The notes: a model not told the origin generated them from the letters alone. Positions 25,177 to 35,296 are shown, counted from the first letter of the stretch. The stretch: DNA of 64,000 nt from Pseudomonas sp. B28(2017) (GCF_002113025.1 NZ_NEJH01000004.1:496001-560000), one strand, 5' to 3'. Translations and numbers: made by a program.

Positions 25177-25584
25177 TTACTGCCCGAATTGCCGCCCCAG
25201 CCCCCCAGGCACACCGTGAATATCAGTCTCCTCCCACGGCCCCTTCGGACTGATCGACCGGCTCCAGCCGTTATCCCAGCGATAGTAGGTACGCTGGCGA
25301 TAGAAGGTATTGGGCTGGTCATCCAGCACATAGACCCCAAGCTTCGGATCCCAGTGACTGTTACCCCCCGGTGGCGGCGCGAAACTGGCCGAGGTACGCG
25401 GCAGCGGTTTCGCTGGCTTGGCCGGTGTGGCTGGCTTGACCGGTACCGTCGACGGCGCTGGCTTGGTGCCTGGTTGCGACGGCGGGATCGGCGGTGGTGC
25501 CTCATGCTCCCCTGGTTGCTGGACCGCACAAGCGCTTAACCCCATAACAACGCTGAGCAGGGTGATACGAGCGAATGCGGTCAT
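25177..25584 (-). CDS. Hypothetical proline-rich lipoprotein
   Basis: 135-residue predicted lipoprotein. The lipobox L-S-A-C is at residues 16-19 (VVMGLSAC-A). It is followed by a proline/lysine-rich linker (about 23-70) that could span peptidoglycan, and a C-terminal region with many aromatic residues ('NTFYRQRTYYRWDNGWSRSI', 'GPWEETDIHGVPGGLGRQF'). I do not recognise the family. It lies 15 nt after the end of ccmI in the same direction, so it may be transcribed with the ccm operon, and it is followed by a terminator at 25149. Confidence 0.82.
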   Translation of the reverse strand: MTAFARITLLSVVMGLSACAVQQPGEHEAPPPIPPSQPGTKPAPSTVPVKPATPAKPAKPLPRTSASFAPPPGGNSHWDPKLGVYVLDDQPNTFYRQRTYYRWDNGWSRSISPKGPWEETDIHGVPGGLGRQFGQ

Positions 25585-25599
25585 GATTGCGTTTTCCTG

Positions 25600-26802
25600 T
25601 TATTTGTCCGGGCTGTCGATGGTCAGTGTTTGCGGCGCGGTGGTGCTGCTGGCCAGGGGCTGGCTGCGACCGATCCATTCGCCAGCGGTGGGTTTGCCGG
25701 CACGGGAAATACGCGCAACCAGTTGGACTTCAGGGAAGTTCGACAGTTTCAATTGCGGCATCATCGCGTCGGCGTCACCCAGTTCGACGGTCACCGGCAG
25801 GTCGGCCACGGTGATGCGCTTGACCGCCAGCGGGGCCGGAGGACCGGAGATCGCACGGGCGAAGATGAACACGCTGTCGCCAGGCTGGACCTTGGTCTTG
25901 AGGTCCACCGCCAGATCGACGCTGACCTTGAGCAACGCCGAGGCCTTGGCCGCCGGTGCTTGTGCAGCCTTGCCGCCACTGGCCACCAGCTTCTCCGTGG
26001 CCCGGATAATCCCGCCTTGTAACGCCTCGCGGGATTTGTCGTCCGGCGGCAACTGCGCCAGCAGGCGATTCCAGTAATCGATGGCGTCCTGATAACGCTC
26101 GCCCTCAAACGCGGCGATGCCGAGCAGGCCGAGGCTGGTGACTTCCTTCGGATCGGCCTTGAGCGCTTCGTCGGTCAGGGCCTGGACCTTGTCCGACCAC
26201 TTTTTGCCATCGGCGAAGTACTGGGCCTGGGCCCATTGACCGAGCAGCTCGGGCTGACGACCGGCCAGGTTCACCGTGCGCTCGAACATCTTCGCCGCAT
26301 CCGCCGGGCGATCCTGAGCCATGTAGGCGCGACCGAGGAAGTACGTGCCTTCGGCGGAATCCGGCTGAGCGGCGACTACACGCTCCAGGCGCTGGGTCAT
26401 CTCCTCCATCGACTTGGGTGCCTGGGAGAATTCGCGGGTCAGTTCGACCTTGTCGCTGGCACCGAAATGCAGATACAGGCCCAGGCCCAGCACCGGCACC
26501 AGAATGGCCGCCAGCAACGGCAAGGGTTTGCCCAGACGCGATACCTGCGGCGCTTCGGCGCCTTCGGTGTCCGCCAGCAACTCACGGGCGGCTTCGGCGC
26601 GACCGGCGTCCATTTGCGCCGCATCGAGCACGCCCTCTTCCTGCTGAGCCTGCAACTCAGCCACGCGTTCCTGATAAAGCGCCACGTTCAGGGCGGTACG
26701 ATCCTCTTCACGCTGGGCGCGACGGCTGCGCAGCACCGGGATCAACAGAAAACTCAGGGCAACCAGAAGCAGCAGACCTGCAGCGAGCCAGAAATCAATC
26801 AT
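25600..26802 (-). CDS. ccmI: Cytochrome c biogenesis protein CcmI
   Basis: 400-residue apocytochrome c chaperone of the System I maturation machinery. The first membrane helix is at residues 1-22 ([20 protein letters not shown]), a second helix lies at about 93-114, and a periplasmic TPR region (about 130-270) follows for binding the C-termini of apocytochromes. The ATG at 26802 overlaps the end of ccmH by 8 nt. It is the last ccm gene in the operon. Confidence 0.95.
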   Translation of the reverse strand: MIDFWLAAGLLLLVALSFLLIPVLRSRRAQREEDRTALNVALYQERVAELQAQQEEGVLDAAQMDAGRAEAARELLADTEGAEAPQVSRLGKPLPLLAAILVPVLGLGLYLHFGASDKVELTREFSQAPKSMEEMTQRLERVVAAQPDSAEGTYFLGRAYMAQDRPADAAKMFERTVNLAGRQPELLGQWAQAQYFADGKKWSDKVQALTDEALKADPKEVTSLGLLGIAAFEGERYQDAIDYWNRLLAQLPPDDKSREALQGGIIRATEKLVASGGKAAQAPAAKASALLKVSVDLAVDLKTKVQPGDSVFIFARAISGPPAPLAVKRITVADLPVTVELGDADAMMPQLKLSNFPEVQLVARISRAGKPTAGEWIGRSQPLASSTTAPQTLTIDSPDK

Positions 26803-27268
26803 TCTTGGTTTTATCCAACAGGTGGTCGAGGCGCGAGCGCTCCTCGGCAGAAAGCGAGCCCGGGGTGTCGGCACGTTGCACGCGACGACGGCGGACGATC
26901 ACCGCAATGATCACCACACCACCCAGCAACAAGCCGGCGGGGCCGAACCAGAGCAAGGCAGTCTTGGCATTCAGGGCCGGTTTGTAACGGACGAAATCAC
27001 CGTAGCGGTCGACCATGAAGTCGATGATCTGCTGGTTGTCCTTGCCCTCGCCGAGCATGCGGAAAATCTCTTTGCGCAGGTCGGCGGCAATCGGTGCGTT
27101 GGAATCGGCGATGTCCTGATTCTGGCACTTGGGGCAACGCAACTCTTTGGTCAGCTCGCGAAAACGCTCGCGATCGCCCTCCTTGGCGAACTCATAGGTG
27201 TCGATGGCCGCGTGGGCCACGCTCGCCATGCTCAAGCCAAGAACGGCGGCAGCGATCCAGCGCTTCAT
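26795..27268 (-). CDS. ccmH: Cytochrome c maturation thiol-disulfide protein CcmH (CcmL type)
   Basis: 157-residue membrane-anchored periplasmic protein that reduces apocytochrome c or passes electrons from CcmG. The signal sequence runs to residue 20 (SVAHA). The redox motif is LRCPKCQNQ with C45 and C48, followed by '[16 protein letters not shown]' and a C-terminal membrane helix (about 104-124). It overlaps ccmG by 4 nt and ccmI by 8 nt. The TPR part of fused CcmH proteins is here the separate CcmI. Confidence 0.97.
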   Translation of the reverse strand: MKRWIAAAVLGLSMASVAHAAIDTYEFAKEGDRERFRELTKELRCPKCQNQDIADSNAPIAADLRKEIFRMLGEGKDNQQIIDFMVDRYGDFVRYKPALNAKTALLWFGPAGLLLGGVVIIAVIVRRRRVQRADTPGSLSAEERSRLDHLLDKTKND

Positions 27269-27801
27269 GGCTTGACCTCGTCGACCAGCGCCTGGTACTT
27301 GGCCGCCAGTTTTTCGCGCCAGACCTGCTCGTCGATCACACCGACGAACTTGTCACGGATGATGCCCCTGGCGTCGATGAAGAAGGTTTCCGGCGCGCCG
27401 TATACACCGAGGTTCAGGCCCAGCGAGCCTTGGTCGTCACGGATATCCAGAGCATACGGGTTATGAAAATCCGTCAGCCACTTCAAGGCATCGGCGTTGG
27501 TGTCCTTGTAGTTGATGCCGTAGATCACCACACCCTGTTGGGCCAGCTTGTTCAACACCGGGTGCTCGACCCGGCAGGAAATGCACCAGGTGCCCCAGAC
27601 GTTGACCAGCGCCGGTTTGCCGAGGATATCAGCGCGGGTCAAGGTCTTGTCGCCCTGCACCGCCGGCAGGGAAAACTCCGGAAACGGCTTGTTGATCATT
27701 GCCGAGGGCAGCTCGGCCGGATCGAGGTACAACCCACGGTAAAGAAACACGGCAACCACCAGAAAAATCGCCAGTGGCAACAACATCAACCAACGCTTCA
27801 T
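27265..27801 (-). CDS. ccmG: Thiol:disulfide interchange protein CcmG/DsbE
   Basis: 178-residue thioredoxin-like protein anchored by an N-terminal helix (residues 5-22). The active site is WGTWCISCRVEHP with C73 and C76, of the CcmG type; the central acidic 'GVYGAPETFFIDARG' with its cis-proline loop follows. It keeps apocytochrome c cysteines reduced, drawing electrons from DsbD/CcdA. It overlaps ccmF and ccmH by 4 nt each. Confidence 0.97.
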   Translation of the reverse strand: MKRWLMLLPLAIFLVVAVFLYRGLYLDPAELPSAMINKPFPEFSLPAVQGDKTLTRADILGKPALVNVWGTWCISCRVEHPVLNKLAQQGVVIYGINYKDTNADALKWLTDFHNPYALDIRDDQGSLGLNLGVYGAPETFFIDARGIIRDKFVGVIDEQVWREKLAAKYQALVDEVKP

Positions 27802-29786
27802 GCAGTGGCTCCCGACATGCCCAGTGCTTCGCGCACGCGGCTTTTTACCTTGACCCGATAACGCCGATCCAGCGCCGCCAGCAACCCACCGAAACCGGTC
27901 AGCAAACCACCGAACCAGATCCAGCGCACGAACGGCTTGACGTGCACGCGCACAGCCCAGGCACCGTTACCCAGCGGTTCGCCGAGGGCGACGTAGAGGT
28001 CGCGGGTGAACCCGGCGTCGATGCCGGCCTCGGTCATCACCGAGTTCTGCACGGTGTACAGGCGCTTTTCCGGATGCAGCACGCTGACTTCCTTGCCGTT
28101 GCGGATCACCCGGACGGTGCCCTTGTCGGAAGTGAAGTTCGGGCCTTCGAAGTGTTTGGCGCCTTCGAAGATGAAGTGATAACCCGCCAGGTCCATGGAC
28201 TCGCCCGGCGCCAGGCGCAGGTCACGCTCGGCACTGTTCTGGCTCGACAGCACGACACCCAGCGCACACACGGCAATACCCAGGTGCGCGATCTGCATGC
28301 CCCAGTAGCTGCGGGTCAGGGTTGGCAGGCCTTTGATCAGGCCCTTGTGTCGGGTCTTGTCGAAGATGTCACGCGCACCGGCCAGCAGCACCCAGGCGGC
28401 GAGCATGAAGGTGGCAAGCACTGCCCAGTTGAAATCGCCGTACGCGATGCCGGCCACCACGGCCATGGCGGCGCTGCCCAGCAAGACCGGCGTCAGCATG
28501 CTCACCAGCCATTTCACCGGGGTGTCCTTCCAGCGCACGATCACGCCGACCGCCATCACCACCATCAGCAACGCCATCAACGGAATGAACAGCGCGTTGA
28601 AGTACGGCGGGCCGACCGACAGCTTGGCGCCGGTCATGGCGTCCAGAATCAGCGGGTACAGGGTGCCGAGCAGAATCATCGATGCCGCCACCACCAGCAC
28701 CAGGTTGTTGCCCAGCAACAGCGTTTCCCGGGACCAGAGGTTGAAGCCCACCTGGCTCTTGACCACCGGCGCGCGCAGGGCGAACAGCGTCAAAGAACCA
28801 CCGACCACGAACAGCAGGAAAATCAGGATGAACACCCCGCGCTCCGGATCGGACGCAAAGGCGTGCACTGACGTCAGCACGCCAGAACGCACAAGGAAAG
28901 TACCCAACAGACTCAGCGAGAACGCAGCGATAGCCAGCAACACGGTCCAGCTCTTGAACACACCACGTTTTTCCGTGACCGCCAACGAGTGAATCAGTGC
29001 GGTGCCCACCAGCCATGGCATGAACGAGGCGTTTTCCACCGGGTCCCAGAACCACCAGCCGCCCCAGCCGAGTTCGTAGTACGCCCACCACGAACCCAAG
29101 GTAATGCCAATGCCGAGGAACGCCCAGGCCACGATGGTCCACGGACGCGACCAGCGCGCCCACGCGGCATCCAGGCGACCGCCCATCAACGCGGCAATGG
29201 CGAAGGCGAAGGCCACCGAGAAACCGACGTAGCCCATGTACAGCATCGGCGGGTGCACGATCAGGCCAATGTCTTGCAGCAGCGGGTTGAGGTCGGCACC
29301 GTCGCCGGGCACTTGCGGCAGGATGCGCTTGAACGGGTTGGAGGTCATGATCAGGAACAGCAGGAAACCGGTGCTGATCATGCCCATCACCGCCAGCACG
29401 CGGGCCAGCATGACCTGCGGCAACTGCCGGGAAAACACCGACACCGCAAAGGTCCAGCCGCCGAGAATCAAGGCCCACAACAGCAAGGAACCTTCGTGGG
29501 CCCCCCACACGGCGCTGAACTTGTAGTACCACGGCAACGCGCTGTTGGAGTTGTTGGCCACATAGGCCACAGAGAAGTCATCGACCATGAAGGCGTAGGT
29601 CAGGCAACCGAAGGCAAACACCAGAAAGGTGAACTGGCCCCAGGCCGCTGGCTGGGCCAGGCTCATCCACAGGCGGTCATTGCGCCACGCACCGAGCAGC
29701 GGTACCACGGCCTGGGCCAAGGCGAAGCACAGGGCCAGGATCATCGCCAGATGACCCAGCTCGGGAATAAAGATGCCGGATGTCAT
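27798..29786 (-). CDS. ccmF: Heme lyase CcmF
   Basis: 662-residue inner-membrane protein with about fifteen helices that attaches heme from holo-CcmE to apocytochrome c. The WWD domain is visible in 'WGGWWFWDPVENASFMPWL' (about 230-250), with periplasmic histidines in adjacent loops. The full length is usual. It overlaps ccmG by 4 nt and follows ccmE by 3 nt. Confidence 0.98.
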   Translation of the reverse strand: MTSGIFIPELGHLAMILALCFALAQAVVPLLGAWRNDRLWMSLAQPAAWGQFTFLVFAFGCLTYAFMVDDFSVAYVANNSNSALPWYYKFSAVWGAHEGSLLLWALILGGWTFAVSVFSRQLPQVMLARVLAVMGMISTGFLLFLIMTSNPFKRILPQVPGDGADLNPLLQDIGLIVHPPMLYMGYVGFSVAFAFAIAALMGGRLDAAWARWSRPWTIVAWAFLGIGITLGSWWAYYELGWGGWWFWDPVENASFMPWLVGTALIHSLAVTEKRGVFKSWTVLLAIAAFSLSLLGTFLVRSGVLTSVHAFASDPERGVFILIFLLFVVGGSLTLFALRAPVVKSQVGFNLWSRETLLLGNNLVLVVAASMILLGTLYPLILDAMTGAKLSVGPPYFNALFIPLMALLMVVMAVGVIVRWKDTPVKWLVSMLTPVLLGSAAMAVVAGIAYGDFNWAVLATFMLAAWVLLAGARDIFDKTRHKGLIKGLPTLTRSYWGMQIAHLGIAVCALGVVLSSQNSAERDLRLAPGESMDLAGYHFIFEGAKHFEGPNFTSDKGTVRVIRNGKEVSVLHPEKRLYTVQNSVMTEAGIDAGFTRDLYVALGEPLGNGAWAVRVHVKPFVRWIWFGGLLTGFGGLLAALDRRYRVKVKSRVREALGMSGATA

Positions 29787-29789
29787 GGA

Positions 29790-30245
29790 TCAACCCTCCT
29801 TCGCGGGCGTTGGAGCCGATTGACTGCTGTCTTTCAATGCCTTGGTCACTTCCGGCGGCATGTACTTCTCGTCGTGCTTGGCCAGCACTTCATCGGCCAC
29901 CACCACACCATCGGCATTGAGCTTGCCCAGGGCGACGATGCCCTGCCCTTCGCGGAACAGGTCCGGAAGGATGCCGCGATAAGTGATGGTCACGGACTTG
30001 TTGAAGTCGGTGACGACGAACTTCACGTCCAGGGAATCGCTGGAACGCTCCAGCGAGCCCTTCTCGACCATGCCGCCAGCGCGAATGCGCGTGTCCAGCG
30101 GGGCTTCGCCGTTGGCAATCTGGGTTGGTGTGTAAAACAGATTGATGTTCTGCTGCAGGGCGCTCAGGGCCAGGCCGACGGCAGCGCCGACCCCGACCAG
30201 AATCGCGAGAATGATGATAAGACGCTTTTTGCGCAGCGGATTCAC
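29790..30245 (-). CDS. ccmE: Heme chaperone CcmE
   Basis: 151-residue periplasmic heme chaperone with an N-terminal anchor (residues 8-28) and an OB-fold domain. The covalent heme-binding histidine is H124 in [13 protein letters not shown], with the nearby Y128. The flexible tail is rich in Ala, Pro and Ser. It overlaps ccmD by 4 nt. Confidence 0.97.
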   Translation of the reverse strand: MNPLRKKRLIIILAILVGVGAAVGLALSALQQNINLFYTPTQIANGEAPLDTRIRAGGMVEKGSLERSSDSLDVKFVVTDFNKSVTITYRGILPDLFREGQGIVALGKLNADGVVVADEVLAKHDEKYMPPEVTKALKDSSQSAPTPAKEG

Positions 30246-30418
30246 TTGCCGTTCTCCCGGCGCAAACGACGCGCCTCTTGTTGCAGATACCGCTTGCGGG
30301 CCAGGATCGGCGCCGCCACGTTGAGGGCCAGCACCGCCAGGCAGATGCCATAGGCTGACCAGACATACAGGCCATGATGGCCCATGGCGATGAAGTCGCC
30401 GAATGAAGCAAAACTCAT
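30242..30418 (-). CDS. ccmD: Heme exporter subunit CcmD
   Basis: 58-residue single-pass protein (helix about 17-38, '[20 protein letters not shown]') with a basic C-terminus ([17 protein letters not shown]). It is needed for release of holo-CcmE from the CcmABC complex. The start at ATG 30418 overlaps the ccmC end by 4 nt; a longer in-frame extension is not the real gene. Confidence 0.93.
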   Translation of the reverse strand: MSFASFGDFIAMGHHGLYVWSAYGICLAVLALNVAAPILARKRYLQQEARRLRRENGK

Positions 30419-31170
30419 CGAGCGACCTCCAGGCTGTTTTCCACTTCGGCCTTGACCCAACTGGCCCGGGCCTCGCGCTTGAGCACTTCCAGACGCATGC
30501 GCAGCAGCAACACCGCGCCGAAGAAACAGTAGAAGCCCAATACCGTCAACAGCAAGGGCAGCCACATTTCGGCGGGCATCGCCGGTTTTTCAGTGAGGGT
30601 GAAGGTCGCGCCCTGGTGCAGGGTGTTCCACCACTCCACCGAGTACTTGATGATCGGGATGTTGATCACGCCGACAATCGCCAGTACCGCACAGGCCTTG
30701 GCCGCGCTGTCACGATTGCTGATCGCGTTGCCCAGCGCAATGAGACCGAAGTACAGGAACAGCAGAATCAACATGGACGTAAGGCGTGCATCCCAGACCC
30801 ACCACGAACCCCAGGTCGGCTTGCCCCAGATCGCGCCGGTGACCAGCGCTACGGCGGTCATCCACGCGCCGATCGGTGCGGCACATTGCAGGGCGACGTC
30901 GGCCAGTTTCATTTTCCACACCAGCCCGACGATGCCGCACACGGCCAGCATCACATAGATGGACTGCGCCAGCATGGCGGCCGGGACGTGGATATAGATG
31001 ATGCGAAAGCTGTTGCCCTGCTGATAGTCCGGCGGCGCGAAGGCCAGGCCCCAGACCACGCCAACGCTGATCAGCAGCAACGCCGCGATGCTCAGCCAGG
31101 GCAGCATTTTGCCGCTGATGCCGTAAAACCATTTGGGCGAGCCGAGCTTGTGAAACCACGTCCAGTTCAT
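30415..31170 (-). CDS. ccmC: Heme exporter/handling protein CcmC
   Basis: 251-residue six-helix membrane protein of the heme-handling family. The WWD motif reads '[16 protein letters not shown]' (about 125-140), flanked by conserved histidines. It loads heme onto CcmE. It is separated from ccmB by 73 nt, the largest gap within the operon. Confidence 0.97.
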   Translation of the reverse strand: MNWTWFHKLGSPKWFYGISGKMLPWLSIAALLLISVGVVWGLAFAPPDYQQGNSFRIIYIHVPAAMLAQSIYVMLAVCGIVGLVWKMKLADVALQCAAPIGAWMTAVALVTGAIWGKPTWGSWWVWDARLTSMLILLFLYFGLIALGNAISNRDSAAKACAVLAIVGVINIPIIKYSVEWWNTLHQGATFTLTEKPAMPAEMWLPLLLTVLGFYCFFGAVLLLRMRLEVLKREARASWVKAEVENSLEVAR

Positions 31171-31243
31171 ACTGTTTCCATCACGGTTGCTCTTTACTGT
31201 GAAGAGCCAGGGTCTTTACTGGTCAAAAAACAACCAGACCTCA

Positions 31244-31912
31244 TTATTCGCCGACGCTGATCTTCAGGCCAGCAGCTATTGCAAAAGGTGTCAGGGTTAT
31301 CGCCAGGGCGGTCAGGCTACCAAGCCACAGGAGATAACCGGTCGCCGGCATGCCCTGCAAGGCCGCCTGCAAGGCGCCACTGCCAAGGATCAATACCGGG
31401 ATGTACAGCGGCAGAATCAGCAGCGCTAGCAAAAGGCCACCACGCTTCAAACCTACTGTCAGTGCCGCACCCACCGCACCGAGCAGGCTCAGTACCGGTG
31501 TACCGAGCAGCAACGAAAGCAGCAACACCGGCAGACAGGCGGCAGGCAAACCGAGCATCAATGCCAGCAAGGGTGCGAGCAAAACCAGTGCCAGGCCGGA
31601 AAAAGCCCAGTGTGCCAGCACTTTGGCCAATACCAGAAGAGGCAGGGGGTGCGGCGAAAGGACCCACTGTTCAAGGGATCCGTCTTCGAAATCACTGCGG
31701 AAAAGCCCGTCCAGCGAGAGCAGAACCGATAAAAGTGCCGCGACCCAGACCAACCCCGGAGACAAGGTTTGCAACAATTGAGACTCGGGTCCTACCGCCA
31801 ACGGGAACAGGGAAACGACGATGGCGAAAAACACCAGCGGATTCGCCAGCTCCGCCGGGCGGCGGAACAGCAGACGGGCCTCACGGGCGACCAACAGGCC
31901 AAAAACACTCAT
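31244..31912 (-). CDS. ccmB: Heme exporter protein CcmB
   Basis: 222-residue ABC-type membrane subunit with six predicted helices, partner of the ATPase CcmA. '[20 protein letters not shown]' at the N-terminus is typical. The ATG at 31912 overlaps the ccmA stop (ATGA); an upstream TTG at 31921 is less likely. Confidence 0.96.
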   Translation of the reverse strand: MSVFGLLVAREARLLFRRPAELANPLVFFAIVVSLFPLAVGPESQLLQTLSPGLVWVAALLSVLLSLDGLFRSDFEDGSLEQWVLSPHPLPLLVLAKVLAHWAFSGLALVLLAPLLALMLGLPAACLPVLLLSLLLGTPVLSLLGAVGAALTVGLKRGGLLLALLILPLYIPVLILGSGALQAALQGMPATGYLLWLGSLTALAITLTPFAIAAGLKISVGE

Positions 31913-32544
31913 ACGGCCCAATTCCCCAGATCGATGTCGCGATAAGCGGCCGGCATCCGGCTCAGCGTGTGGTGGGTGGTCAACACGACCATGCCGCCAC
32001 GTTCGCAGTGAGCGGCCAGGTGTTCTTCGAGTTGCGCCACGCCTTGCTTGTCGAGCGCAGTGAACGGTTCATCGAGAATCCACAGCGGCGGGCTGTCCAG
32101 ATACAAACGCGCCAGTGCGACGCGGCGCCGCTGGCCAGCGGACAGGGTGTGGCAGGGAACATCTTCGAAACCGCGCAATCCGACCGCCGCCAGGGCTTGC
32201 CAGATCGCTTCATGGGAGGCCGGTTGATGCAGGGCGCAGAGCCAGCTCAGGTTCTCTTCCGGCGTCAGCAAATCCTTGATTCCCGCCGCATGGCCGATCC
32301 ACAGCAGGTTGCGCGCCAGCTCAGTGCGCTGCTCATCAAGGGGCTTGCCGTTGAGCAGCACTTGACCGGCGGTCGGGTGCATCAAACCTGAAAGCAGGCG
32401 CAACAGACTGGTCTTGCCACTGCCGTTGGGGCCGCTGATTTGCACCATTTCGCCACTGGCCAGTCTCAAATCGAGATTTTCGAAGAGCAGCCGAAGGTCT
32501 CGCTCACAGGCAAGGGCAACGGTTTGCAGGACTGGACTGGTCAA
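31909..32544 (-). CDS. ccmA: Heme exporter ATP-binding protein CcmA
   Basis: 211-residue ABC ATPase that powers release of holo-CcmE from CcmABC. Walker A is GPNGSGKT (38-45), the signature is LSAGQ (134-138), Walker B is LWILDEP (about 154-160) and the switch histidine is in 'VVLTTHH'. The start appears to be TTG at 32544, since no ATG or GTG lies in frame close by and '[20 protein letters not shown]' is the normal N-terminus. First gene of the ccmABCDEFGHI operon. Confidence 0.95.
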   Translation of the reverse strand: MTSPVLQTVALACERDLRLLFENLDLRLASGEMVQISGPNGSGKTSLLRLLSGLMHPTAGQVLLNGKPLDEQRTELARNLLWIGHAAGIKDLLTPEENLSWLCALHQPASHEAIWQALAAVGLRGFEDVPCHTLSAGQRRRVALARLYLDSPPLWILDEPFTALDKQGVAQLEEHLAAHCERGGMVVLTTHHTLSRMPAAYRDIDLGNWAV

Positions 32545-32743
32545 GGGTTCACGGGCCTTATACGGTTCAAGTCGGCACTGGCGCGGCCGTTAAAGAGATG
32601 CAGCATAGATGCAATGACGTCTTGTTCTAGAGAGCTGCGTCAAACAATTGCAAAATTTTCGCCATTTTTGGATACAACGGCGCCGCATTATACATGCCGG
32701 GCCTTAGTCTAAAGAGTGCATTTTCCTCAGGTTGTGACCGCGT

Positions 32744-34318
32744 ATGACAGGCGAAATGAACATCCTCCCGCTAGCGCAAACCGTCCCGGTGACTTCACGT
32801 GCGCAGGTGGTCAGCGGTGAGTTGCTCAAGTTGCTGACGCCGGTGGAGGGGCTGATCAGCGTCGGTCAAACCGCCCAGGCCGAAGTATTGTCGCTCAAGC
32901 AGGCGGACCAGACTTTCCAGATGCTGCTCAAGGTCACCCTCGACAGCGGTCGCCAGACCACGGTCCAGACCACCGGCAATCAACCGCTGGCCCAGGGCAC
33001 CACGCTGGTCGTCACCCAACCTTCGGCCGGCAATCTGGCGGTGACGGTACAACAGGCCATTGCCTCCAGCGTCGCCACCCTCACCCGCCTCGACACCGCG
33101 CAACTGCCCGTTGGCACCTTGCTACAGGGCAAGGTATTGACCTTGCAAGTACTGCCGCAGGTGCCCGGCCAGCCCATGGTGTTTCGTTCGATGGTGAGCC
33201 TGCTCAATACCGCACTGAGCGGCAGCACCCTGAGCATCGACAGTCCGCAGCCCTTGCGCATCGGCACCTTGTTGAGCGCACAGGTGCAAGACGCCCAGAC
33301 CGTGAAATTCGTGCCACTGAGCAGCCGCCAGGAACAACTGGCGGTGACCCGGCAACTGGTCGACCAGCAAAGCCGCCAGGGCTCACTGGACGTCTTGCTC
33401 AAGCTCCTGCAGAACCTGCCGGCTTCGGACCAGACGTCCGTTGAATTGCGCAGCGCCGCCGCCCTGCTGCTCGCCGGCCTACCGGATGCCCAGCAATTGA
33501 GCACCCCCAAGGGCCTGGCCCAGGCCTTGGCCAGCAGTGGTGTGTTTCTCGAAAGCAAGCTGCTGACCGGGCAAAACCCGACGCTCGCACCGGACATGAA
33601 AGGCGACCTTCTGAAACTGGTTGCGCAATTGAGTCAGGGGTTGCCGGCCAACACTAGCCTCGGCGCGATCATCGCCGCCAATACCCTGGCCCAGGCCATG
33701 CCGAATTTTGTTCGCAATGCCCTGGGCATGCTCGGGCAGGTCAGTGCCAAACCGTCGCCGACCGGTTTCCCGCTGCCCGAACGCCTGTTGCAAAGCGCGG
33801 AAGGCGAAGACGATCTTGAGCACCTGCTGCGTTTGGCCGCCGCTGCGGTTTCACGCCTGCAAAGCCATCAGCTGTCGAGCCTGGAACAAACCGGCGTAAC
33901 CGCCGACGGACGCCTGATGAGCACCTGGCAGTTGGAAATCCCGATGCGCAATATGCAGGACATCGTGCCGTTGCAAGTCAAGTTCCAGCGTGAAGACGCG
34001 CCCGAAAAAGAGCAGCCAAAGGAGCGTCGCGAAGAACGCGAAACCAGGCAACAGCTGTGGCGAGTGGAGTTGGCCTTCGCGATGGAGCCTTTGGGGTCGC
34101 TGCAAGTTCAGGCGCAATTGATCAAGGGCAGCCTCTCCAGCCAGCTCTGGGCAGAGCGGCCTTACACCGCCAGCCTGATCGAAAGCAATCTGAGCACGCT
34201 ACGTGACCGCTTGCTGTCCGCCGGCCTGAACGTCGGCGACCTGGAATGCCACCTCGGCACACCACCCCAAGGCCCGCAAACCCGCCTCGAACAACGCTGG
34301 GTGGATGAAACCGCATGA
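32744..34318 (+). CDS. FliK-like hook-length control domain protein
   Basis: 524-residue protein with a long low-complexity, Gln/Thr/Leu-rich N-terminal region and a C-terminal FliK-type domain (about 380-510). In that domain 'WQLEIPMRNMQDIVPLQVKFQRED' and 'LWRVELAFAMEPLGSLQVQAQLI' resemble the FliK substrate-specificity switch. It is a second FliK-like protein besides the fliK at 55112. It overlaps the next gene, a free-standing FlhB C-terminal domain, by 4 nt, so the two are co-expressed. This pairing mirrors the known FliK-FlhB interaction. It is convergent with the chemotaxis region and divergent from ccmA. Confidence 0.85.
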   Translation: MTGEMNILPLAQTVPVTSRAQVVSGELLKLLTPVEGLISVGQTAQAEVLSLKQADQTFQMLLKVTLDSGRQTTVQTTGNQPLAQGTTLVVTQPSAGNLAVTVQQAIASSVATLTRLDTAQLPVGTLLQGKVLTLQVLPQVPGQPMVFRSMVSLLNTALSGSTLSIDSPQPLRIGTLLSAQVQDAQTVKFVPLSSRQEQLAVTRQLVDQQSRQGSLDVLLKLLQNLPASDQTSVELRSAAALLLAGLPDAQQLSTPKGLAQALASSGVFLESKLLTGQNPTLAPDMKGDLLKLVAQLSQGLPANTSLGAIIAANTLAQAMPNFVRNALGMLGQVSAKPSPTGFPLPERLLQSAEGEDDLEHLLRLAAAAVSRLQSHQLSSLEQTGVTADGRLMSTWQLEIPMRNMQDIVPLQVKFQREDAPEKEQPKERREERETRQQLWRVELAFAMEPLGSLQVQAQLIKGSLSSQLWAERPYTASLIESNLSTLRDRLLSAGLNVGDLECHLGTPPQGPQTRLEQRWVDETA

Positions 34319-34644
34319 ATAACCCCAACGCCCCACGCCAGGCCATCGCCCTCAAATACGACGGCACCCACGCCCCCACCCTCACCGCCAAGGGCGACGA
34401 AGAACTGGCCGAAGAAATCCTGCGCATTGCCCGTGACTGCGAAGTACCGATCTACGAAAACGCCGAGCTGGTGAGACTGCTGGCGCGTATGGAGCTGGGG
34501 GACAGTATTGCGCAGGAGCTCTATCTGACGATTGCCGAGATCATTGCGTTTGCGTGGAATCTGAAGGGGAAGTTTCCGGCGGGGCAGGATCCGGATGGGT
34601 TGAAGGTGGAGAAGGATGTGACCGGACTCGGGGATGATTACTGA
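34315..34644 (+). CDS. Free-standing FlhB C-terminal (FlhB-CC) domain protein
   Basis: 109-residue protein equal to the part of FlhB that lies after the autocleavage site. Its 'AIALKYDGTHAPTLTAKG' aligns with 'AVALKYDPEKGNAPVLLAKG' of the full FlhB encoded at 49532, just downstream of NPTH; the NPTH itself and all membrane helices are absent. The rest ('DEELAEEILRIARDCEVPIYENAELVRLLARMELGDSI') keeps the FlhB-CC fold. Such proteins (FhlB) occur in several polarly flagellated bacteria. It is translated with the FliK-like gene (ATGA overlap). It is intact and conserved in composition, so it is not a decayed flhB copy. Confidence 0.9.
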   Translation: MNNPNAPRQAIALKYDGTHAPTLTAKGDEELAEEILRIARDCEVPIYENAELVRLLARMELGDSIAQELYLTIAEIIAFAWNLKGKFPAGQDPDGLKVEKDVTGLGDDY

Positions 34645-34679
34645 GGATTCGTGGACGCCATCGCTCCTACCTATGAACT

Positions 34680-34877
34680 CATGTTCCATGTCCGACATAG
34701 AACCACTGTAGGAGCAGCCGGTCGACGCTCGATTGCTCGCGATGGAAGCATGAGCGCCGCGCTTCTCCAGGAAGCCCGAGTCTTCGCTAACGTCCATCGC
34801 GAGCAAGCTCGCTCCTACAGGTGAACACATGTTCCGTGTCCGACATAGAACTACTGTCGGAGCGAGCCTGCTCGCGA
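34680..34877. repeat. REP cluster with a duplicated ~36-nt flank
   Basis: REP-type sequences at about 34709-34740, 34794-34820 and 34854-34877 fill the gap between the convergent FlhB-CC and DUF2802 genes. In addition the flank CATGTTCCATGTCCGACATA (34680) is repeated with two or three changes at 34828, each copy leading into a REP core, so the duplicated unit is flank plus REP. Confidence 0.82.
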
Positions 34878-34903
34878 AAGCGATTTCAGCCAGACCGCAA
34901 AAC

Positions 34904-35296
34904 TCAGTTTCTGTGCAACTTACTCATCAACTCCGCCTCAGCCTGGGTCAGGCCGCAGGACTGGGTCAGTTCGTCGACGCTGGCGCCCATCCCCACCAGT
35001 CGCGCCGCCTGGGCAAACGACAGACTGGAAGGATCACGCTGTTCCAGCCGGGCGAGTTTATCCGGCAGTGGCGCAATGATCGCGCGTAGCTCATGCAGGT
35101 CTTCACCCATGCGCACATTGCCGTTCTGGTAGTCGTCGACGCGTTTGCCCAGGTCCTTGATGCGCTGATCGCGCAGCGCATCACCCTGGGCCTGTTGCGC
35201 GGCGATCTGCTTTTGACCGCGAATGTATGCCAGGAACATTGCCAGCGTGCCTGCCCAGAACAGGAACAGGACAATGACCGCAACCTCGAGAATCAA
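34904..35296 (-). CDS. DUF2802 protein linked to chemotaxis operon
   Basis: 130-residue protein: an N-terminal membrane helix (about 3-24), a coiled-coil middle (about 30-85) and a C-terminal DUF2802 helix-turn-helix-like part ('AARLVGMGASVDELTQSCGLTQAEAELMSKLH'). It starts with TTG at 35296, directly after the TGA of cheW, with CTGGAG about 10 nt upstream, so it is translationally coupled to cheW. The DUF2802 gene at the end of the flagellar-chemotaxis region is conserved in Pseudomonas. Its role is unknown. Confidence 0.87.
   Translation of the reverse strand: MILEVAVIVLFLFWAGTLAMFLAYIRGQKQIAAQQAQGDALRDQRIKDLGKRVDDYQNGNVRMGEDLHELRAIIAPLPDKLARLEQRDPSSLSFAQAARLVGMGASVDELTQSCGLTQAEAELMSKLHRN

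Noticed and set aside
34315..34644. Truncated, decayed flhB copy
   Set aside because: It has its own ATGA-coupled start, no stops or frameshifts, and matches the known free-standing FlhB-CC class, so it is a real gene.
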